Source of the DNA: Propionivibrio soli
Lineage (GTDB): Bacteria > Pseudomonadota > Gammaproteobacteria > Burkholderiales > Rhodocyclaceae
Reading direction: 5' to 3'
Length of the DNA: 64,000 nt
NCBI RefSeq assembly: GCF_025770765.1
Contig: NZ_JANZKY010000009.1
Coordinates: 62,001 to 126,000 of the forward strand
Shown: piece after piece, positions 1 through 7,654 of the stretch
How the letters are laid out: every line of letters begins with the position of its first letter
How positions within the stretch are numbered: the first letter of the stretch is position 1
Notes under the pieces: model-generated
What the model was told of the DNA's origin: nothing
The model's input: only the letters and a program-made list of their open reading frames with translations
Database searches by the model: none
Made by a program: the position numbers and the translations under genes

Positions 1-49
1 CGGGCGCCCGGTCGCGTCAGATTCGGAGAGCGGTACGCGCTTGCGTTGC

Positions 50-871
50 TTACGTTCCGTTCCCCGCCCGCTTTCGCAACATCTCGATGATCAGCGATGC
101 CGTCTGCTCGATCGAACGTTGCGTGGCGTCAATTACCGGCCAGCCGCGCTGGATAAAAAGCCGGCGGGCTTCGAGCACTTCCTTGCGCAGGCATTCGAGG
201 TCGGCGTACTCGCTATTGCCGTCGTCATTGAGATCGCGCAGCCTGGCAGCGCGCACCATCGCTAGGCGTCCGGGGGTTACCGTCAAGCCGACGATCAAGG
301 GTTCTTTAGCTTGCAGCAGCGCGGGTGGCGGTGGAGTTCCCGGAACCAACGGCACGTTAGCGGCCTTGATGCCGCGCGATGCGAGGTACATGCAGGTCGG
401 CGTCTTGGTCGTACGCGAGACGCCAACAAGGACAACGTCGGCTCCCTCCAAGTGTTCGCTTTCCAGGCCGTCGTCATGTGAAAGCGTGAACTTCATCGCC
501 TCCACGCGCCGGTAGTAGTCTTCGTCGAACGCATCGCCGCTGCTGTTGTGCGTCTCGACCGGTGCGCCCGAATACTCCGACAGGCGGCTGACAAGCGGTT
601 CGAGCGCGTAATGGCATGGAACGCCGAGTTGCCGGCAGCCTTCTTCCAGCGCGCCGCGTACGTCGCTATGCGAAATGCTGTGCAGCACGTAGCCCGGTTC
701 GCTGGCGATCGTGCTCAGAATGTCGCCGAGTTGGTCGAGGCGGCGCACCATTTTCCACAACCGGCGTTTGACCTCGAGGTCCTCAAGCTGGGCGATCGAA
801 TTGCGGGCCAGCATTTCCACGAGTTCGCCGGAGGCGTGGGAAACCAGGTACATGACGATCGCCTTGCTCAT
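50..871 (-). CDS. ppsR: Kinase/pyrophosphorylase (DUF299), PEP synthase or PPDK regulatory protein
   Basis: This 273-residue protein belongs to the DUF299 family, bifunctional enzymes that inactivate PEP synthase or pyruvate phosphate dikinase by ADP-dependent phosphorylation and reactivate them by Pi-dependent dephosphorylation. The P-loop GVSRTTKTPT lies at residues 150-159 and is followed by RGIKAANVPLVPG. That segment resembles the dikinase-type (PDRP) branch seen in alphaproteobacteria and Firmicutes; the usual betaproteobacterial PpsR has GVSRSGKTPTS with a different continuation. Family membership is therefore firm, but the target enzyme (PpsA or PpdK) is inferred and no partner gene lies in the window. 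The ATG start is preceded by GAGGA at a normal distance. It is the last gene of a minus-strand run, 24 bases after the SDR gene. Confidence 0.85.
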   Translation of the reverse strand: MSKAIVMYLVSHASGELVEMLARNSIAQLEDLEVKRRLWKMVRRLDQLGDILSTIASEPGYVLHSISHSDVRGALEEGCRQLGVPCHYALEPLVSRLSEYSGAPVETHNSSGDAFDEDYYRRVEAMKFTLSHDDGLESEHLEGADVVLVGVSRTTKTPTCMYLASRGIKAANVPLVPGTPPPPALLQAKEPLIVGLTVTPGRLAMVRAARLRDLNDDGNSEYADLECLRKEVLEARRLFIQRGWPVIDATQRSIEQTASLIIEMLRKRAGNGT

Positions 872-895
872 CGGCGTATCCTCAGCATCGGCTTA

Positions 896-1648
896 TTAGC
901 GGTGGTACCCGCCGTCGAGGCGAAGCACGCTGCCGTTGATCATCACGTTCTTGATCACATGCAGGACAAGCATCGCGAATTCGGCGGGGTCGCCGAAACG
1001 GTGCGGAAACGGAATCTGCCGCGCGAGCCGCGAATCGAGATCCTTCTCGAGCGCGAACAATGTCTGCGTTCCGAACAGCCCGGGCGCGATGGCCACGACG
1101 CGAATCCCAAGCGGCCCGAGCTCACGTGCCGCCGGCAGAATCATGCTCACCACCCCGCCCTTGGAGGCGGCATAAGCGGCTTCGCCGACCTGACCTTCGT
1201 ACGCCGAAACCGATGCGGTGGACAGGATCAAGCCGCGCTCGCCGGTAAGCAGCGGCGGCAGCTTCGCCATGTCGGCCGCGGCGAGCCGCATCATGTTGAA
1301 CGTCGAGATCAGATTGACTTCGACGAGTTGCCGGAAGCTTTCGAGCGACATCGGGCCGTTGTCGCCGAAAATCGGCTCGAAATGGCCGCGCCCGACGCAA
1401 TTGACCAGCACTCTTGCAGGTCCGTGAGCCTCCCGCGCTTTGGCGAACGCCTGCTCGGCGGACGCCGAGTCCGCGACGTCGCATTGAATCGCCAGCGCAC
1501 CGATTTCGTCGGCGAGCTTCTGCATGCCTTCGGCGTCGATGTCGATCATCGCTACCTTCGCCCCGGCCTCAGCGAGATAGCGCGCCGTTTCCGCGCCAAG
1601 ACCCGAAGCCGCCCCGGTCACCACGGCCGGGCACTCCCACAAATCCAT
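896..1648 (-). CDS. SDR family oxidoreductase, 3-hydroxyacyl-CoA dehydrogenase type II-like
   Basis: This 250-residue short-chain dehydrogenase has the N-terminal NAD(P)-binding motif TGAASGLG, the acidic residue MIDID that favours NAD(H), the NCVG strand motif, and a catalytic Ser (STASVSAYEG) with YAASK downstream. The overall pattern, including the C-terminal LRLDGGYHR, resembles type II 3-hydroxyacyl-CoA dehydrogenases (HSD17B10-like) of fatty-acid or aromatic degradation. The substrate is inferred only. I place the start at the ATG at 1646-1648 because GGAG sits six bases upstream; a TTG one codon earlier is possible. It lies downstream of paaK and the ACT gene on the same strand, which fits a role in acyl-CoA metabolism. 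Confidence 0.8.
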   Translation of the reverse strand: MDLWECPAVVTGAASGLGAETARYLAEAGAKVAMIDIDAEGMQKLADEIGALAIQCDVADSASAEQAFAKAREAHGPARVLVNCVGRGHFEPIFGDNGPMSLESFRQLVEVNLISTFNMMRLAAADMAKLPPLLTGERGLILSTASVSAYEGQVGEAAYAASKGGVVSMILPAARELGPLGIRVVAIAPGLFGTQTLFALEKDLDSRLARQIPFPHRFGDPAEFAMLVLHVIKNVMINGSVLRLDGGYHR

Positions 1649-1794
1649 CAAATTCTCCAGTCGTTCGCCGCGGCCTCTCTGGCTCCACGGGCATCTTGAG
1701 GACGATTATGCGGGCTCTTGGCGCGACCCGCAAACCACACCGTCAAGCGATCCGCCGTGCGGTGCCTGGTGGGCAGAACGTCTATCGAATGAGA

Positions 1795-2211
1795 TCAGAG
1801 CGATGGCGCAGTGTTCGGCCCGTGGTCTTTGAGCACGCGCAGGCCGGTCGCCACGTCGGCCACTTTCACGACGATGACGGCCTTGTTTACCTTGTGCTCA
1901 AGCGAGGCGTACAGGTACTCGATGTCGATCCCCTGGTCGCGAAAAAGGCCCATGATGCGGGCGAGGGCACCCGGTTTGTCCGGCACTTCGACGGCGATCA
2001 CGTCGGTTTCGCGGGCAGTGAAGCCGGCATTCTTGAGCAGGGTCACGGCCTCGTCCGGTTTGTCAGCAACCATGCGCAGGATGCCGAAATCGGCGGTATC
2101 GGCCACTGAGATCGCGCGCAGGTTGATCTTTGCGTCGGCGAGCAGCTCGGTGATGTCAGCCAGTCGTCCGGCGCTGTTTTCCATGAAGATCGATATCTGC
2201 TTGATGATCAT
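1795..2211 (-). CDS. ACT-domain protein paired with phenylacetate-CoA ligase
   Basis: This 138-residue protein consists of two ACT repeats (about residues 3-70 and 71-135), recognisable by ENSAGRLADITELL and by VPDKPGALARIMGLF. ACT domains bind amino acids or similar small ligands and usually regulate an attached or neighbouring enzyme. The ATG shares its A with the paaK stop codon (TGATG), so translation is probably coupled to the ligase. ACT proteins of this kind are commonly found next to paaK-type ligases, where they may act as a ligand-sensing partner; that role is inferred. A much longer open frame covers this region, but only the part from this ATG gives a protein-like sequence. Confidence 0.85.
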   Translation of the reverse strand: MIIKQISIFMENSAGRLADITELLADAKINLRAISVADTADFGILRMVADKPDEAVTLLKNAGFTARETDVIAVEVPDKPGALARIMGLFRDQGIDIEYLYASLEHKVNKAVIVVKVADVATGLRVLKDHGPNTAPSL

Positions 2212-3515
2212 CAGATGGTCCTCCTGTCGATGATGCGCTGCGCCTTGCCCTCGCTGCGTGCGATCGTGCGAGGCTCGACGAGCTTGATGTTGGCCATGAT
2301 GCCGAGTTCGCTCTTCAGTTCGTTGCGAATGCGCTGCCGGAGTTGTTCCATCGCGCGTGTGACGTCGGAGAAAACCGCTTCCTCGACTTCCACCTGGATT
2401 TCGATTTCGTCGAGGTGCGTGGCACCGCGATCGATGACGATCTGATAGTGTGGCTGCGTTCCCTCGATGCGCATGAGCACGTTCTCGATCTGCGACGGGA
2501 AGCAGTTGACGCCGCGGATGATCATCATGTCGTCGGTGCGACCGAGCAGGCGGTGGATACGTACGGAGGTTCGTCCGCAAGCGCAGGTATCGCGCATCAG
2601 GTAGGTGATGTCGCGGGTACGGTAGCGCAGGAGCGGAGTCCCTTCGCGGCGCAAGGCGGTAATCACAAGTTCGCCCTTCTCGCCGTCGGGCAGGACCTCG
2701 CCCGTGTGTGGATCGATGATCTCGGGGTAGAAGCAGTCCTCGTTGAAGTGCTGGCCGTTTTTGTGCTCGCACTCGGCGGCGACACCGGGACCGATGAGTT
2801 CGGTGAGGCCGTAGATGTCGTGCGCGCTGATGTCGAGCTTGCTCTCGATCTCGACGCGCATGTTCTCGCTCCACGGCTCAGCGCCGAAACATCCGGCCTT
2901 GAGCGGGAGTTCGCGGAAGTCGATACCCTCCTCGTGCGCTGCCTCCGCCAAAAAGAGGGAGTACGAGGGCGTGCAGGTGAGCAGCGTTGCGCCGAAGTCG
3001 CGCATGACCTTCAATTGCCGGCGCGTATTACCGGAAGAAATCGGCAGGATGTTGGCGCCGATACGTCGCGCTCCGTAGTGGACGCCAAGACCGCCGGTGA
3101 ACAGGCCGTAGCCGTAACCGTTCTGCACCGTGTCGTCTTTCGTGCAGCCGGCCATCGACAGGGTGCGCGCCATGACGTCCGACCACATGTCGATGTCGGC
3201 TTCGGTATAGGCGCCGACCACCGGGGTGCCGGTGGTTCCGGACGAGGTGTGAATCTCCACCAGCTCGGAGCGGTCGCAAGCGAGCAACCCATAGGGGTAG
3301 GTCTGGCGAAGCTCGTCCTTGGTGGTGAACGGGATCTTCGCGATGTCCTTCAGGCTTGCGATCGTGTCTGGCGTGACGCCCGCGCCTTCCAACTTGTTGC
3401 GATAAAACGGTACCCGCGCGTAGACCCTTTCGACGGTCTTCTGCAAGCGTTCAAGCTGTAGTTTCCGGCGCGACTCGTGCGAAGCGCACTCGATTTCCTT
3501 GTTCCAGATCGGCAT
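2211..3515 (-). CDS. paaK: Phenylacetate-CoA ligase
   Basis: This 434-residue AMP-forming ligase activates phenylacetate, or a related aryl acid, to its CoA thioester with ATP. The adenylate-forming P-loop is HTSSGTTGTPVVG (about residues 89-101), the A5-type motif is YGLTELIGPG, and the adenylate-binding segment is YRTRDIT, followed by GRTDDMMIIRGVN and a C-terminal PaaK domain ending in EGKAQRIIDRR. Length and motifs match PaaK throughout. The ATG is preceded by GGGGAG. It lies 107 bases downstream of ubiT and overlaps the ACT gene. No paaABCDE ring-epoxidation genes are present here, so an anaerobic or indolepyruvate-linked role is as likely as the aerobic paa pathway. Confidence 0.92.
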   Translation of the reverse strand: MPIWNKEIECASHESRRKLQLERLQKTVERVYARVPFYRNKLEGAGVTPDTIASLKDIAKIPFTTKDELRQTYPYGLLACDRSELVEIHTSSGTTGTPVVGAYTEADIDMWSDVMARTLSMAGCTKDDTVQNGYGYGLFTGGLGVHYGARRIGANILPISSGNTRRQLKVMRDFGATLLTCTPSYSLFLAEAAHEEGIDFRELPLKAGCFGAEPWSENMRVEIESKLDISAHDIYGLTELIGPGVAAECEHKNGQHFNEDCFYPEIIDPHTGEVLPDGEKGELVITALRREGTPLLRYRTRDITYLMRDTCACGRTSVRIHRLLGRTDDMMIIRGVNCFPSQIENVLMRIEGTQPHYQIVIDRGATHLDEIEIQVEVEEAVFSDVTRAMEQLRQRIRNELKSELGIMANIKLVEPRTIARSEGKAQRIIDRRTI

Positions 3516-3622
3516 GCGATGACTCCCCTGATGGCGTAATTCTTTTCGTTCTCGCCGCCCACCTTACCTTTTATTCCAGTGGGGCCGGTGTCGCCCGCCG
3601 CTACAGCGCGGGTGGGTCCGCT

Positions 3623-4123
3623 TCAACGACTCGACGTGGCGAACCCCGGAAAGTGCGGCAGCTTCGGCCACTCGACCGCGTCGAGCATGTTCTTGACGAC
3701 GAGGCCGAGTTCCGTGTCGCCCTCGATCGTCAGCTGCCGATTGAAAAACAGCGTGTCGGGATCTTCCTGGCGCGCCACGAGCTGCAGGAAGGCTGACAGG
3801 TTGGCGCGGAACACGAGGTCGTCCACAACGGTCGCTCCCTCACTGGTGGCGGGGGAACCGGTTTTGAACAGCGGCCGGAACAATCCGCCGCGGAAGGTGA
3901 AGCGCGCATGGCTGCCGGTGTCGAGCACCTCGACGAGAAAAGTTTTGCCTTCGAGCAACTCGAGACTGTCCTCGGGCAGCAGTCTCATTTTTACCGCGGC
4001 GTTGAGCCCGGTGGTCAGGACGACGGCGTGCGGCCATTGCGGCAGTTTGGCGCCGACGGCCGAAACGAAGGTCGGGAGCTTGAAGCTCGGAATGGTGAAT
4101 GACTTCGGAAAGCTCTCGAACAT
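3623..4123 (-). CDS. ubiT: UbiT, SCP2-domain accessory factor for O2-independent ubiquinone synthesis
   Basis: This protein of about 166 residues carries an SCP2 lipid-binding domain (about residues 35-135, including FRGGLFRPLF and NRQLTIEGDTELGL). UbiT binds polyprenyl intermediates and is required with UbiU and UbiV for ubiquinone synthesis without oxygen. The start at MFESF is supported by a perfect AGGAGG five bases before the ATG; an upstream in-frame start adds eleven unlikely residues. It is the third gene of a tight minus-strand run ubiU-ubiV-ubiT (42 bases after ubiV). The assignment rests mainly on this context, because SCP2 domains alone are not specific; ubiJ, the other SCP2 member of the quinone pathway, is a separate gene near 54 kb. 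Confidence 0.9.
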   Translation of the reverse strand: MFESFPKSFTIPSFKLPTFVSAVGAKLPQWPHAVVLTTGLNAAVKMRLLPEDSLELLEGKTFLVEVLDTGSHARFTFRGGLFRPLFKTGSPATSEGATVVDDLVFRANLSAFLQLVARQEDPDTLFFNRQLTIEGDTELGLVVKNMLDAVEWPKLPHFPGFATSSR

Positions 4124-4165
4124 GTGTTCCTCCTTGCTTGGGCCGCGGCTTGTCACCGCCGCCCG

Positions 4166-5089
4166 TTATCGTTGTGCGTCTTGCAGTTCCGCGAGCGCCG
4201 CATGATGATGCGCGGCGATCCCCGCGTCGCCGAACCAATAGCCGTCAACCATACCCGCGTTCGCCCAGCCGCTCATGTCAGGGACAGTCGTTTCACCCCG
4301 ACGCGCGGCGTCAAAGGCGGCAACGACCTCGGCCGTGTGCTTCGGCTGCGGGCTGAGGCGGACGACGTCGATGCCCATCTGCAGCATGTCCGGGATCTCG
4401 GCCAGCAGATTATAGGTCTGTGCCGACATTGTCTGGATGCCGTTGATGGCGAGGAAGGGCTGGCCTTCGCGCGTCTTCAGCGTCATCGCCTCCGGATGGT
4501 CCAGGCACTTGAACTGACAGTCGTCCTTGTTGAGGTTGTAGTGACGCGCCGTGAAGCATCGTGCCGAAAATGCCAAGGGCAGCTTTCCGTAGGCGAACAC
4601 CTCGGTTTCCACTCCGGTCGGGCGACTCGCGTGCAGGGCCTCGATAAGTGATCGGCCGCTCTCCAGCGGCGGCACCCAACGGCGCAGTCCGTAGCGATGG
4701 AAGGTGGCGAGCGTCGCCGCGTTATAGATGTTGAGATGCGGGCCGGCGACGAATGGACGCCCGGCCGCTACGTTAACCGCGCCGAGATCGTTGGCTTCGA
4801 GGGTGCAGCCGTTCAACTCGCCGAGTTCGCCAATCACGCGCCGCAGCGCCTTGAGATCGCTTTCCGATTCGAGCAGGGCCTGGGCCGAGACGACGACTTC
4901 CTTGCCGGCGTCGGTCAAATCGCGCGCCAAGCCGATCCAGTCGGCGACACGCAGCTGCTGCCGGCGCGAGCAGACCACCTCGCCGACGTAAATAATGTCG
5001 ATGGCGTCGATCTGCGCCATCTCGGCGTAGAACTCGAGCACTTCCTGTTTAGGCCAGAAGTAGAGAAGGGGGCCGAGAGCGATTTTCAT
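4166..5089 (-). CDS. ubiV: UbiV, [4Fe-4S] U32-peptidase-like protein of anaerobic ubiquinone synthesis
   Basis: This 307-residue member of the U32 peptidase family (YhbV type) forms a heterodimer with UbiU that hydroxylates the ubiquinone ring without O2. Four cysteines, C40, C178, C191 and C195 (in [15 protein letters not shown] and DDCQFKC), are spaced as in E. coli UbiV, where four cysteines hold a [4Fe-4S] cluster. The start ATG is 19 bases after the ubiU stop, so the two are surely cotranscribed. Length is normal. No feature suggests peptidase activity. Expression is probably controlled from the FNR-type promoter upstream of ubiU. Confidence 0.95.
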   Translation of the reverse strand: MKIALGPLLYFWPKQEVLEFYAEMAQIDAIDIIYVGEVVCSRRQQLRVADWIGLARDLTDAGKEVVVSAQALLESESDLKALRRVIGELGELNGCTLEANDLGAVNVAAGRPFVAGPHLNIYNAATLATFHRYGLRRWVPPLESGRSLIEALHASRPTGVETEVFAYGKLPLAFSARCFTARHYNLNKDDCQFKCLDHPEAMTLKTREGQPFLAINGIQTMSAQTYNLLAEIPDMLQMGIDVVRLSPQPKHTAEVVAAFDAARRGETTVPDMSGWANAGMVDGYWFGDAGIAAHHHAALAELQDAQR

Positions 5090-5108
5090 GAGCGGGCTCC
5101 GGAGAGTA

Positions 5109-6122
5109 TCAGCGCCAAGGCCGGTTGTAGGCCCCGAGCGTCGCCTGAACGCCCTCGGAAACCTTGGCGAGCTCGGTTTGCCAAGTGGGCTTGACCTTGA
5201 AATGATCGACGTCGCGGCCGAGCTCGTCGAGTGCGGCGCGCAGCGTGCGCGTTACCTGTGCCACGTAGGCCGGACTGCGCTGGCGGCCCTCAACCTTGAT
5301 CGCCGAGACGCCGATCTTGACGATCTCGGGCAGGATTTCCAGCACGTTCAGGCTGGTCGGTTCTTCGAGCGCGTAGTACGTTTCGCCGTTGACCTCGAAG
5401 CGTCCCTTGCACAGCGTTGGGTAGCCGGCAGGCTCGTTGTCGTCGTAGCGGTCGATCAGGATGCCGTTGAGTCGGGTGTTCATCTGCCCAGGCGCCTTCT
5501 CCCACTTGACGAACTTGGCCGGCGAACACGCGCCGACCGTGTTCGGCGATTCGCCTGTGGCGTACGAGGAAAGCCAGCAGCGGCCCTCGTTCATCACGCA
5601 CAGGCTGCCAAAACCGAAGACTTCGATCTCGACGCTGGTGTTCTTGATGACGAGTTCGACCTGGGCGAGCGTGAGCACGCGTGGCAGCACGGCCCGCCGT
5701 ACGCCGAACTCGCGTTGGGCGAAGTTGACCGCCTCGTAACTCGTCGCCGACCCCTGCACGGAAAGATGTAGGCGCAGGTCAGGATGACGTTTACTGGCGT
5801 AATCAAGGAGCCCTACGTCGGCCAGGATCACGGCGTCGACCCCCAGATCGGCGGCGCCATCGACCGCGCGGCGCCATTCGGCTTCGCGGCCCGGCTGCGG
5901 GAACGTATTGATCGCCATGAGCACATGCCGGCCACGCGCATGCGCGTAGCGGATGCCTTCGATCATCGCTTTTTCGTCGAAATTGAGTCCCGCGAAGTTT
6001 CGCGCGTTGGTGCTGTTCTTGTAGCCGAAATAGACGGTGTCGGCGCCGTTGTCGACCGCGGCCTTGAGCGCCGGGAGGCTGCCGGCCGGGCACACGAGCT
6101 CGGGTAATTTGATTTGAGGCAT
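5109..6122 (-). CDS. ubiU: UbiU, [4Fe-4S] U32-peptidase-like protein of anaerobic ubiquinone synthesis
   Basis: This 337-residue YhbU-type U32 protein is the partner of UbiV. It starts [14 protein letters not shown] and contains C175, C182, C199 and C238 (in [17 protein letters not shown] and TLCKG), matching the four cluster ligands of E. coli UbiU with a constant offset of about six residues. I prefer the ATG at 6120-6122 over an open frame reaching 69 bases further upstream, because the extra residues are unlike the family and because the predicted promoter -10 element falls inside that extension. It is the first gene of the ubiUVT run; a FNR-like box and -10 element lie just upstream. Confidence 0.95.
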   Translation of the reverse strand: MPQIKLPELVCPAGSLPALKAAVDNGADTVYFGYKNSTNARNFAGLNFDEKAMIEGIRYAHARGRHVLMAINTFPQPGREAEWRRAVDGAADLGVDAVILADVGLLDYASKRHPDLRLHLSVQGSATSYEAVNFAQREFGVRRAVLPRVLTLAQVELVIKNTSVEIEVFGFGSLCVMNEGRCWLSSYATGESPNTVGACSPAKFVKWEKAPGQMNTRLNGILIDRYDDNEPAGYPTLCKGRFEVNGETYYALEEPTSLNVLEILPEIVKIGVSAIKVEGRQRSPAYVAQVTRTLRAALDELGRDVDHFKVKPTWQTELAKVSEGVQATLGAYNRPWR

Positions 6123-6143
6123 GAATGTTCTTCGCCTAGGGAA

Positions 6144-6191
6144 GCCTTCAAGTATACCGGCGGCCCACCGAAACCGCATGATTTCGATCAA
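6144..6191 (-). promoter_or_regulatory. FNR-type class II promoter of ubiUVT
   Basis: Seen: ATGAT-TTCG-ATCAA at 6178-6191 matches nine of ten defined positions of the FNR consensus TTGAT-N4-ATCAA. On the minus strand TATACT at 6156-6151 is a good -10 element. With a start point near 6144, the FNR dyad is centred about 41 bases upstream, the classical class II activator position, and no -35 hexamer is present there, as expected for an activator-dependent promoter. Known: in E. coli ubiUV is activated anaerobically by Fnr. Inferred: the same control here. Confidence 0.75.
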
Positions 6192-6496
6192 GTTTCGAGA
6201 GTTTTCGCGCGTATCCGCTGTCCCTCGACGGAAGATCGACAGCGGTTATGACGGTACATTCTGTACGGTAGTAGGCAAGGAGTTTTATGCAGGGAGGTCG
6301 TAGCACCTTGCCTTGCCGAATTGACGGGCCTGGAGGCCAGCCGTCTGGATGCCTAAATGAAACCGTATCGTATTTCCTGGATTTCGGCCGACTAATTGTT
6401 ATCCTTAATTCACGGGTACGAGAGACGCAGAAATCGAGTCGGCCGGAGGAAGCGCCGGGTGTGTCAGCCGGGCTCCGCGGGGCCAAGGAAGAAGCC
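6192..6496. other. Intergenic region between divergent ubiU and alcohol dehydrogenase genes
   Basis: About 300 bases with no convincing gene. It contains the short dyad GTACA-TTC-TGTAC near 6254-6266 and, nearer the dehydrogenase gene, AT-richer sequence around 6390-6415 that could hold its promoter; I could not identify a clear -35/-10 pair. In-frame sequence upstream of the dehydrogenase start is open but not protein-like. Confidence 0.5.
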
Positions 6497-7654
6497 ATGC
6501 CGCTATACGAATTGCGCAAGTTCGTGGTCCCCGAGTTCATCTTTGGCGTCGGAGCGCGATGGCGGCTCGGCTACTACGCGCGGACCATGATGGCGCGGCG
6601 CGTTTTCATCGTGAGCGATCCCGGAGTCATTGCAGCCGGGTGGACCCAACAGGTCCGCGACGCTTTGGCGGAGGTCGGGATCGCGTCGACTGTCTTCAGT
6701 GACGTCTCTCCCAACTCCAAAGACGACGAAGTCATGGCCGGGGCGGCCATGTATGCGGCCGAACGTTGCGACGTGATCGTCGCCGTGGGCGGCGGCAGTG
6801 TCATCGACTGTGCCAAAGCGATCGCGATCGTACATGCCAATAACTGCCATGTACGGGCTTTCGAAGGAGTCGATCGAGTTGAAAAGCCGGGTCCGCCCCT
6901 GATCTGCATTCCAACGACGGCCGGGGCGTCCGCCGACATTTCCCAGTTCTGCATCGTCCTGAACTCGGCCGAGCGGTACAAGATGGCGATCATCAGCAAG
7001 ACGGTGATTCCGGACGTCGCTCTTGTCGACCCGGAAACGACGGTCACGATGGATTCGTATCTGACCGCGTGTACCGGCATCGACGCCCTCACGCACGCGA
7101 TCGAAGCCTTTGCGTCCACCGCGAGTTCGCCGATCGCCGATGTGCATGCGCTGGCTGCGATCCGCCTTATTTGGGCCAACCTGGGGCAGGCCGTGCGCGA
7201 GCCGCATTTGATGCCGGCACGCGAGAACATGGCTTTGGGCAGCCTGCAAGCCGGGATCGCGTTTTCAAATGCCAGCCTTGGCGCCGTGCATGCGCTTGCC
7301 CATTCACTCGGCGGGTTCCTCGATCTGCCGCACGGCGAGTGCAACGCGCTATTGCTCGAGCACGTCGTTCGTTTCAATGCGCCAACGGCTCCGGAGCGTT
7401 ATCGGCAGATCGGCGAAGCGATGGAGCTTGATTTGCGCGGGGCGAGCAGCCAGATACTGACCGAGCAGGTCTCACAAGCTTTGTCGACGTTCCGAAATCG
7501 GGTCGGCATAGTCGGCGGGCTAGCGGCGCGAGGCGTGTCCGCGGCCGTCATTCCCGATCTTGCCGCTCACGCAGTCAAGGACGCGTGCATCGTCACCAAC
7601 CCGAAGTACGCGAACCTCGACGACGTCAAGGCCATTTATGGTGAAGCCCTCTGA
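6497..7654 (+). CDS. ercA: Iron-containing alcohol dehydrogenase, ErcA-like
   Basis: This 385-residue group III alcohol dehydrogenase begins MPLYELRKFVVPEFIFG, a start typical of ErcA-like proteins. The NAD-binding GGGSVIDCAK motif (about residues 97-106) and the metal-binding segment with DALTHAIEAF, HALAHSLGGFLDLPHGE and its histidines are intact. In Pseudomonas, ErcA belongs to a regulatory network of ethanol oxidation together with PAS sensor kinases. Here the stop codon overlaps the start of a PAS-GGDEF-EAL gene by 17 bases, so the pair is translationally linked. The start is chosen by homology at its N-terminus; an open frame extends further upstream. The native substrate is unknown. 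Confidence 0.85.
   Translation: MPLYELRKFVVPEFIFGVGARWRLGYYARTMMARRVFIVSDPGVIAAGWTQQVRDALAEVGIASTVFSDVSPNSKDDEVMAGAAMYAAERCDVIVAVGGGSVIDCAKAIAIVHANNCHVRAFEGVDRVEKPGPPLICIPTTAGASADISQFCIVLNSAERYKMAIISKTVIPDVALVDPETTVTMDSYLTACTGIDALTHAIEAFASTASSPIADVHALAAIRLIWANLGQAVREPHLMPARENMALGSLQAGIAFSNASLGAVHALAHSLGGFLDLPHGECNALLLEHVVRFNAPTAPERYRQIGEAMELDLRGASSQILTEQVSQALSTFRNRVGIVGGLAARGVSAAVIPDLAAHAVKDACIVTNPKYANLDDVKAIYGEAL

Noticed and set aside
548-1699. Long plus-strand open frame opposite the ppsR and SDR genes
   Set aside because: It is a shadow of two genes with clear family motifs on the other strand; its own sequence has no recognisable domain.
2343-3461. Plus-strand open frame opposite paaK
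   Set aside because: High GC makes antisense frames stay open; paaK motifs on the minus strand leave no doubt which is real.
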